The position numbers were made by a program, and so were the translations under genes. Below the pieces are notes generated by a model. That model was not told the DNA's origin and ran no database searches. It saw nothing but the letters and a program-made list of their open reading frames with translations. Below, piece after piece: positions 57,078 through 64,000 of a stretch of 64,000 bases of DNA. The DNA is from Hibiscus mutabilis (taxonomy: Eukaryota; Streptophyta; Magnoliopsida; Malvales; Malvaceae), in contig CM033752.1 of the NCBI GenBank assembly GCA_019671005.1, forward strand, positions 5,208,001-5,272,000, given 5' to 3'. Position 1 is the first letter of the stretch; every line of letters starts with the position of its first letter.

Positions 57078-60000
57078 ATGGGTTGGTTTTCAGCTTCAGC
57101 TGTCGAGTGGCAGCCATTTTTCTTACTCTTCTGTGTATTAAGCTGTGTCGTTTTCAGTGAAGATTCTTCAGACAAAGCTGTTCTTCTCGAGTTTAAGGAG
57201 TCCGTCTCAGATCCTTCGGGGCTTTTATCCACTTGGTCCGAGAATTCCTTTCACTGTTCATGGTCTGGTGTTACATGTGACAAGAACTCCAAGGTTTTGT
57301 CTCTTAACATAACTGGTGTTGGGAAAGGGACAAAAGGTAATAATCCCAACAACACAGCTGTTTCTGCTTCGTTTTCTTGTTCTGATTACAGTTTATTTCC
57401 ATTTTATGGTTTCGGTATTAGAAGGAATTGTGGGGAAAGTAATGGGAGTTTGTTTGGAAGTCTGTCGCGTTCCATTGGAAAATTGAATGAACTTAGGATT
57501 TTATCACTTCCTTTCCATAGGTTTCATGGTGAAATTCCTTCTGGAATTTGGGGTTTGGGAAAATTGGAAGTTTTTGATTTAGAGAACAGTTTGTTATCAG
57601 GGAAATTACCTGTTACCGTTTCCGGGTTAAAGAATTTGAGAGTTCTTAATTTGGGGTTTAATGATATTAGTGGAGAGATACCCGGATGGCTTTCGAGTTT
57701 GAAGCGAATGGAAATGTTAAACTTGGCTGGTACTCTTGTGAATGGAACTGTCCCTGCATTTGTCGGAAGGCTTAGAGGTGTTTATTTGTCGTTTACATGG
57801 TTAGGGGGTTCCTTGCCGGCTGATATTGGTGAAGATTGTAGGCTTGAGCATTTGGATTTGTCAGGGAACTACTTTGTCGGACCGATTCCTGCTAGTTTGG
57901 GGAAGTGTAGTCAGTTGAGGTCGTTGTTGTTATATACCAACATGTTTGAGGAAGGCATTCCGCGCGAAATTGGTCAGCTTCAGAATCTCGAAGTGTTGGA
58001 TGTTTCGAGGAATAGTTTGAGTGGTCCGATACCTGTTGAGCTCGGGAATTGTTCTGCTTTGACTGTTCTTGTGATTTCAAATATGTTGAGTCCATACGAT
58101 AGCCTTGCCATGATTAAAGGGGATGCAAACTATGTAAATGATGATTTTAATTTTTATCAAGGTGGGATTCCGGATGAAATTACAAAGCTTTCAAAGCTGA
58201 GCGTATTATGGGCTCCTAGAGCAACACTGGAGGGTAACTTGCCGAGTGATTGGGGTTCTTGTGATAATTTGGAGATGGTAAATTTGGCGCAGAATTTTCT
58301 TTTTGGGAAAATTTCAATTGGTCTTACTCTCTGCAAGAAGATGCGGTACCTTGACTTAAGCTCAAATAAGCGCCTTACTGGAGAGCTTGTTGAGAAACTT
58401 GCAGTTCCTTGTATGAGTGTCTTTGATGTCAGTGAAAATTCCTTGTCGGGTTATATCCCAAGATTCTACAACCAGGGATGCCCTGACGTACTTACCTCAG
58501 ATTCGTATTCCTTTGAACCCTTCAACCCAACGTCCGCATATTTATCATTTCTGGCAAGTAAAGTTCACGCTGGAACATCTGACAGATTTCTTGGCGGAGA
58601 GGGTGGTCCTTCTGTGTTTCACAACTTCAGAGCTAACAACTTCTCTGGCAGTGTCTTGTCGATGCCTATCGCGCCACAGAGATTGGGAAAACACATTTCT
58701 TATGCATTTTATGCCGGAGAAAACTTTCTCAGAGGACCATTTCCTGGAAATTTGTTTGAGAACTGCAATGGATTGGATGCAGTGTTTGTTAATGTCAGCT
58801 ACAACAGAGTGTCTGGTCTGATTCCGGATGAAATCAGTAAACTTTGCAAATCTCTCAAATTTCTGGATGTGTCTACGAATCAAATAACTGGGCCGATTCC
58901 CCCGAGCATTGGAGACTTGGTTTCACTTGTGTCTCTTAATTTGAGCTGGAACCTGTTACAAGGCCAGATTCCGAGCAGTTTCAGGCAGATGGAGGATCTC
59001 AGATTTCTTTCTTTGGCCGGTAACAATCTGACTGGACATATTCCTTCCACATTTGGGCAGCTGCGATCGTTAGAAAAGCTGGAGCTGTCGTCAAATTCTC
59101 TTTCTGGTGAAATTCCTGAAAGTCTGGTTAACTTGAGAAACCTGTCTGTTCTTTTGCTCAACAACAACAAACTCTCTGGGCAAATTCCTTCTGGTTTAGC
59201 AAATGTGACTATGCTCTCTTCTTTCAACGTGTCCTTCAATAACTTGTCCGGGCCATTGCCATCGAGCAATAATTTGATGAAATGCAGCAGTCTTCTCGGA
59301 AACCCTCTTCTACAGCCTTGCCGTTCATACTCCTTGATTCCATCTTCAGACCAAGCAAGAGCGGGTGATTCACAAAATTATGATGCATCTCCTCCGGAAC
59401 CTGCCGCTCGACAGAATAGAAATAATGGTTTCCGTTCCATTGAGATAGCGTCAATAGCATCTGCTTCAGCCATTGTTTCTGTTCTTGTGGCTCTTGTTAT
59501 TTTGTTCCTATTTACGAGGAAATGGAATTCAAGATCCAAAATCAGCAACACCAAAAAAGAAGTGACTATTTTCACAGAGATTGAGGTCCCTTTGACATTT
59601 GACATTGTCGTGCAGGCCACAGGGAATTTCAATGCTAGCAACTGTATTGGGAATGGAGGCTTTGGATCAACTTATAAAGCTGAGATCTCACCTGGAGTTT
59701 TAGTGGCAATAAAGCGGCTTGCTATTGGGAGGTTGCAAGGCTTTCAACAGTTTGATGCTGAAATTAAAATCCTTGGGAGGTTGCGCCACCCGAATCTTGT
59801 CACTTTAATTGGTTACCATGCCAGTGAAACGGAGACATTCCTTATATACAATTATTTGCCTGGCGGTAACCTGGAAAAGTTTATTCAGGAGAGGTCTACA
59901 AGAGCTGCGGATTGGAGGGTGCTTCACAAGATTGCTTTGGACATAGCCCGTGCTCTTGCCTACCTACACGATCAATGTGTTCCACGAATTCTCCATCGTG

Positions 60001-60470
60001 ATGTCAAACCGAGCAATATCTTATTGGATGATGATTACAATGCTTATTTATCGGACTTTGGCTTGGCCAGACTTTTGGGAACTTCAGAAACCCATGCTAC
60101 AACAGGTGTTGCTGGAACTTTTGGGTATGTTGCTCCGGAATATGCAATGACTTGCCGTGTTTCTGATAAGGCCGATGTTTACAGTTATGGGGTGGTGCTC
60201 CTTGAGCTGCTCTCTGATAAGAAAGCTTTAGATCCCTCGTTTTCTCCTTACGGAAACGGTTTCAACATTGTTCAATGGTCCTGCATGCTCTTGCGACAAG
60301 GCCAGGCCAAGGACTTCTTCACTACAGGTTTATGGGATGCAGGTCCCCAAAATGACTTGGTAGAAGTTCTGCACTTGGCAGTCGTGTGTACGGTTGATTC
60401 TCTCTCGACTAGACCTACGATGAAGCAAGTAGTACGACGGCTGAAGCAACTTCAGCCACCATCTTGTTAG
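57078..60470 (+). CDS. RPK2: LRR receptor-like kinase, RPK2/TOAD2-type (1130 aa)
   Basis: Intronless plasma-membrane receptor kinase. It has a signal peptide (residues 1 to about 28), a leucine-rich repeat N-terminal cap (DKAVLLEFKESVSDPSGLL to WSGVTCD), about 20 LRRs broken by longer non-repeat stretches, one transmembrane helix (about 788-812, ASIASASAIVSVLVALVILF), and a cytoplasmic kinase. Kinase landmarks are the glycine loop GNGGFG at 858-863, VAIK with Lys879, HRD at 973-975 (an RD kinase), DFG at 993-995 and GTFGYVAPEYA. All catalytic residues are present. Length and layout match RPK2/TOAD2, which in Arabidopsis acts in anther and embryo patterning and transmits CLV3/CLE signals in meristems. 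ATG 57078 is the first in frame and gives the signal peptide. It is convergent with the AFP-like gene downstream. The assignment is by recalled family similarity, and paralogues are likely. Confidence 0.94.
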   Translation: MGWFSASAVEWQPFFLLFCVLSCVVFSEDSSDKAVLLEFKESVSDPSGLLSTWSENSFHCSWSGVTCDKNSKVLSLNITGVGKGTKGNNPNNTAVSASFSCSDYSLFPFYGFGIRRNCGESNGSLFGSLSRSIGKLNELRILSLPFHRFHGEIPSGIWGLGKLEVFDLENSLLSGKLPVTVSGLKNLRVLNLGFNDISGEIPGWLSSLKRMEMLNLAGTLVNGTVPAFVGRLRGVYLSFTWLGGSLPADIGEDCRLEHLDLSGNYFVGPIPASLGKCSQLRSLLLYTNMFEEGIPREIGQLQNLEVLDVSRNSLSGPIPVELGNCSALTVLVISNMLSPYDSLAMIKGDANYVNDDFNFYQGGIPDEITKLSKLSVLWAPRATLEGNLPSDWGSCDNLEMVNLAQNFLFGKISIGLTLCKKMRYLDLSSNKRLTGELVEKLAVPCMSVFDVSENSLSGYIPRFYNQGCPDVLTSDSYSFEPFNPTSAYLSFLASKVHAGTSDRFLGGEGGPSVFHNFRANNFSGSVLSMPIAPQRLGKHISYAFYAGENFLRGPFPGNLFENCNGLDAVFVNVSYNRVSGLIPDEISKLCKSLKFLDVSTNQITGPIPPSIGDLVSLVSLNLSWNLLQGQIPSSFRQMEDLRFLSLAGNNLTGHIPSTFGQLRSLEKLELSSNSLSGEIPESLVNLRNLSVLLLNNNKLSGQIPSGLANVTMLSSFNVSFNNLSGPLPSSNNLMKCSSLLGNPLLQPCRSYSLIPSSDQARAGDSQNYDASPPEPAARQNRNNGFRSIEIASIASASAIVSVLVALVILFLFTRKWNSRSKISNTKKEVTIFTEIEVPLTFDIVVQATGNFNASNCIGNGGFGSTYKAEISPGVLVAIKRLAIGRLQGFQQFDAEIKILGRLRHPNLVTLIGYHASETETFLIYNYLPGGNLEKFIQERSTRAADWRVLHKIALDIARALAYLHDQCVPRILHRDVKPSNILLDDDYNAYLSDFGLARLLGTSETHATTGVAGTFGYVAPEYAMTCRVSDKADVYSYGVVLLELLSDKKALDPSFSPYGNGFNIVQWSCMLLRQGQAKDFFTTGLWDAGPQNDLVEVLHLAVVCTVDSLSTRPTMKQVVRRLKQLQPPSC

Positions 60471-60569
60471 GTTGCTGATATAAAAGTTTCTGATTATTAA
60501 CAGTGTTGATTCAGCCACCATCTTGTTAAGTTGCTGATATAAAAAGCTTCTGTTTATTAACATAGTGCT
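60451..60569 (+). repeat. 59-bp tandem duplication across the RPK2-like stop codon
   Basis: TTCAGCCACCATCTTGTTAG begins at 60451 within the last codons, and TTCAGCCACCATCTTGTTAA begins at 60510 in the 3' UTR. The following GTTGCTGATATAAAA and TTATTAACA words are also repeated. The first copy holds the stop in use, and the second is non-coding. Confidence 0.92.
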
Positions 60570-61821
60570 CATAGGAAGTAAGCCCCATGGCTCGATCATC
60601 GTCCCAGCTGGCCCTTAGGTAGAGTTCTAAACTGTAGTTATTGTCCACTTGTAAATTGTGATACAGTTTTACCCCCATTTTTCGATGCTATTTCTCGGAT
60701 AAAAGGGGTTCACTGATGGTTGCAGATGAATACAGTTTTTTTTAATCCAAGTTCTAAATTTGTAAGTTTCATTTGATGTCTAATAAAAGGAATAGAATAG
60801 TTCATATATATTGCGGACGGATTATGTCGGGTGATGCTTCTCCATTATATATATAGGAGATTTAAAGCTAAAGCAGGGCCTCTTACACTTGAGTTTTCAA
60901 TGATCCTAGTTTTGATGTATGTGTATATATATACGTATACATGCATACGTACATATATATACACTTGAAACCAAAACCTTGGGATATTTTGAGAATGTGT
61001 GGTTCAGGGTAGATGTAATAATCACGTTGTATGTGGTGCATTAGATTGACCAATTAAAGGCAGCACCCCACCCATTAAGGTGCTTATCGCGAGTGAGTCG
61101 ATCGAAACTCGGCTCGAAAATTGTTCGAAAATTGTTCGATTCGTATTTGAATTGACTTATTTCTGTAAACATGTAAAAACAAATTTAACAAAAAAATCAA
61201 AATAATGTCTAAAACAATTTCGAAGTCTAAAGTCCGAAATAAAAATTCATAAATACATCAACATCTTTTCACTCCATTCTTTGAAAAGAAAGAAAAAATA
61301 ATCATTACTCATAATTTACTTTTTTAGTAAATACAAAAAATTTTGAAAATTTAAACTCAAAAAGATTTTACATGTGTAAATTACTTAGTAAGCTACTGAA
61401 ATTTTTTTATAATTTTTAACTAGCATTCTTTTTTTAACATTTTTTTCTAAAATAACCACCAAAAAATATAAAATTACTATAAAATAAATAACGACCTGTT
61501 CATTAACTTATTGAGTCGAGTTAGACCATACTCGACTCAACTCGTTAAGATCTTGAGTTCGAGTCAAGCGTTAACCGAGTTGAAACCTGCATTTCTCTTT
61601 TATTTCTTCAATTCCCACTGATGATTTAGGTGACTGATATTCCATGAAAGATTGAATTACTAAAAGAAAATGATGACATCCATCATAATTTCTCAAAAGA
61701 GAAGCTTTCATTTAATAAGATTGTCAATAATCCTAGTCCAGATTTCCAGAAGAAAATAAAAACGGAGATTCTGAAATGTTAATAAACCAGAAAATTCATC
61801 CACTGAACACTTTTTCAGTAT
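60471..61821. other. Convergent intergenic region between RPK2-like and AFP-like genes
   Basis: Contains the 3' UTR of the receptor kinase (possible AATAAAA signal near 60781), a TA/TACG microsatellite at about 60918-60965, and from about 61080 to 61600 AT-rich sequence with a TCGAGT/ACTCGACTCAACTCG-like motif cluster that looks like an old repeat. The part next to 61821 is the 3' UTR of the minus-strand gene. No gene recognised. Confidence 0.6.
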
Positions 61822-63812
61822 TTAGAAAAGGAAAGAGGGGCTTACAACTATATGCTTTAATGGATGTTTGACATCACTGCCTCCTGCATGCTTGACGAAC
61901 TCAGCCGGGGAAAGGAAGCTGCCATGGCAAACACATACTATTCTCACTTCCTCACCCTTTCTATATCTGTAAAGAAACCCTTCTATTCTCTTCCCGCTGG
62001 GGCCGTCTCCCGTTGTTGACACACAGGGCATATCTTCCATAATGTTCCTTACAGTTGCCTCGACACTCTTTTCACCTAAAGCTGGTTGATTATGTTGATT
62101 CTTTGCTGCAATGCCGGCTAAGCTTCCGGATTTCTGAGTCAAGATCTTTCCAGGGATGATGTTCAGTTTCTGCTCGGTCTGCGTTGCAGATTGTGCGCTG
62201 GTAGGGCTTCTTGATCCAGTGCATTTGTAAGCTCCTGTAATTTGATGCCATGTATGAGTTCAAAGATAAATGTAAAAGTATCTAGATACAAACGAAAACG
62301 ACAAACTATGCCATTTATACAAGATAATTTACTAGGCAAGCTTGAATCGACATTGTAGGTCATCAACAACTTACTAAAGGTTAATGCAAAGCATATACAA
62401 CCTGTTTTCCTGCATATTTTTCAATTTTCATGAGATCTACATTAGAACAAAATTTGGCAAGAACAGTTTTTTAGACGAGACAACTGCATTTCATCCTCTA
62501 AACTAGAAAATGTTTGGATGGTATCCACGATGCACTAGCAGATGAAATTGAGATATTATAGCTGCGTTAACGAATACCTTGGTTGGTACTATGTACGAAG
62601 CTCGGATGTTCAATGACTAAACGAGAGATATGCCAGTATTTATCAAAAACTACAACTTCATTTTTGTCCCAACCTCGAGACATTCGATCTTTCACCTAAA
62701 AGGATAAAAGACTAGGCATGTCCAACACAATAAAGTCCGCAGCAGACTAACATCAGACACATGCCTAAAGCTATTTATCATCTTGTAAGCTAAACCATGC
62801 ATCAGTAAAAAGGATACTAAAATAGGTCATTGCCACTAATTGCATTATTTCTCTCAAGGATTTAGGAACACATAGAAACTCAAACTAATGTCCCGATATC
62901 GTTCTCCGCTGTTTACTGTCGGATCAAACACAAAAGCTGGGATATCCTTAGTTCAACTAAAGCACAAGTGTAATTTAGCAGCAATGCAATATGATCACTC
63001 ATCTTAAGGAAAGCTAGCATCTAAAAGAACAACCTTTAAGACCATCAAAATCTAAACCAACATATATATCATATATGTATCTAAATGGAATTCAAACATG
63101 TTACTTAATCAAGCCTAAAAGTAGCCTCAAATGGCAAATATTAGTATATAAAAACACCAGTAAAAGTAGCATCAATCAATCAAGATATGTAATAAAGCAT
63201 AAAAAAACCCAACAAAAATGAGAGAAAAAAGAACTGATAACCTTGAGGTGGTTGGCTTTCAAGTTCAGAAATGCCAGAGGAACCACTTCCTTGGGATCCA
63301 ATTGAGCCCTGTGAACCACCATTATTACAACCCTCTTCTCTCTTGTCTTCTTCACCAAAACCCTCCCTGTTCCTATCTTTCAAAACCTTCAAATTCTTCT
63401 GTTTCTCGCACCTCTTCCTCTTGGCTTCCAGCCTCCTCAAACTCTGCAACTCCTTCCTTTTTCTCCACTCCTCCTCTGTCTCCACAGGCAAAGAACATGT
63501 CCTAACAAGGGAACCACAAGCCGCCATGGGAAACAAAGATGGAGAAGAAGATGAGGATTTATCAGCTTCTTTCTTCATTGAGATGTTGATGAAATCGGGT
63601 ATGGAAGATGATCTAGTAAGCTTGTTGGCTCTTGGGTCAACCCCAAAACGACCATTCAATGAGAGTCCTAAGCTTAACTCAATATCGTCGCCGTTTCCTT
63701 CTTCTTGTCGGGAAAAATGGTTGCTTTGTGACATGAATCTTTGAAGTAAATCCCTTGGGAGATTCACATCTTGCATGGCTTCTTTCTTTCCAATTTCCTC
63801 AGCTTTTTCCAT
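61822..63812 (-). CDS. NINJA-family protein AFP-like (ABI5-binding protein), two exons, 327 aa
   Basis: Exon 1 is 63812-63242 and exon 2 is 62234-61822, totalling 984 nt with stop. The donor CAAG/GTTATC and acceptor TTACAG/GAGC restore the frame within one Gly codon. Nuclear adaptor of the NINJA/AFP family, which binds ABI5-type bZIPs or JAZ proteins and recruits TOPLESS to repress ABA or JA responses. Domain A has the EAR motif LSLGL (residues 46-50). Domain B is a basic stretch (RKRKELQSLRRLEAKRKR, about 117-134) following RTCSLPVETEEEW. Domain C (about 259-321) holds GFLYRYRKGEEVRIVCVCHG and FVKHAGG, the Jas-like C terminus. Start ATG 63812 gives the usual N terminus. A longer frame upstream would need TTG. 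The AFP/NINJA family is certain. I do not choose between AFP1, 2 and 3. Confidence 0.92.
62235..63241 (-). other. Intron of the AFP-like gene (1007 bp)
   Basis: GT at 63241-63240 and AG at 62236-62235 on the minus strand. Both flanks read through in frame, and domain A/B lies on one side with domain C on the other. AT-rich, with no other feature seen inside. Confidence 0.85.
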
Positions 63813-64000
63813 TGAAAAAAAAAACAAATTTGTTTTTTTTAATTGATTGATTGGTGAAATGAGATCAAATTTTACTGAACAAGAAACTGAAAAGATACCA
63901 TGTTGACCCCAAACTCAAAGTTCCCATCTTTTTCCTTCCTTTTTTCTTTCCATTCAAACAAACAGAGAACGGAGAAAAATCTAAAAGTATAATGGAGGAA
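63813..64000 (-). promoter_or_regulatory. 5' UTR/promoter-proximal region of the AFP-like gene (cut by window edge)
   Basis: Pyrimidine-rich on the sense strand, as in plant leaders. A donor-like ATG/GTATCT occurs on the minus strand at about 63899. A 5' UTR intron is possible but no clear acceptor was found. Confidence 0.4.

Noticed and set aside
63180..63827. Upstream start (63827) and read-through end for the AFP-like exon
   Set aside because: The codon at 63827 is TTG, and the usual ATG is at 63812. Bases 63180-63241 lie beyond a good donor site, and the join to 62234 restores the conserved protein.

Overview
This is a gene-poor, AT-rich and repeat-dense piece of a plant nuclear genome. 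The evidence is three intact plant gene families, nested LTR retrotransposons with long (about 2.7-3.2 kb) LTRs, a LINE with a C-terminal RNase H, and a Mutator-like MITE. The retroelement types, including gag neighbours resembling DUF7745 proteins and a Transposase_32-like relic, recall Malvaceae (cotton-like) genomes. That assignment is an inference from family resemblance only.

Layout. 1-6424: 3' part of a plus-strand Ty3/gypsy (TAT-like) element D, ending in its LTR. 6425-8896: a probable minus-strand LTR. 8897-10250: an AT-rich tandem array with a unit of about 187 bp. 11382-13337 (minus): an intact single-exon EXO70 exocyst gene, closest to the EXO70E class. 14368-14880: a foldback Mutator-like MITE with a perfect 9-bp target duplication. 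15957-28790 (minus): element C, a full-length LTR element flanked by CCACT target duplications that carries only gag debris and no pol. About 30180-31235: a broken Transposase_32-type coding region, cut off by element A. 31236-41201 (plus): element A, an LTR plus a gag-only internal region. 41202-52614 (plus): composite B, an LTR stub fused to integrase, then a complete LTR followed by a second element's leader, a DUF7745/coiled-coil ORF and gag. 53345-56690 (plus): a 5'-truncated LINE. The last 7 kb is genic: an RPK2/TOAD2-type LRR receptor kinase (57078-60470, plus) and a two-exon NINJA/AFP family gene (61822-63812, minus), arranged convergently.

The three host genes are intact and unrelated in pathway: exocyst-dependent secretion, CLE/anther/meristem receptor signalling, and ABA/JA transcriptional repression. 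The retroelements dominate the window and share a recognisable architecture: a tRNA-Arg-type primer site, a conserved leader with a duplicated module, a DUF7745/coiled-coil or substitute ORF, gag, little or no pol, a purine-rich tract, a family-specific tandem array, a polypurine tract and an LTR. A, C and D show no pol at all, and B keeps only an integrase end. The window therefore looks like a nest of non-autonomous or decayed members of one lineage. All retroelement reading frames seen here are disrupted.
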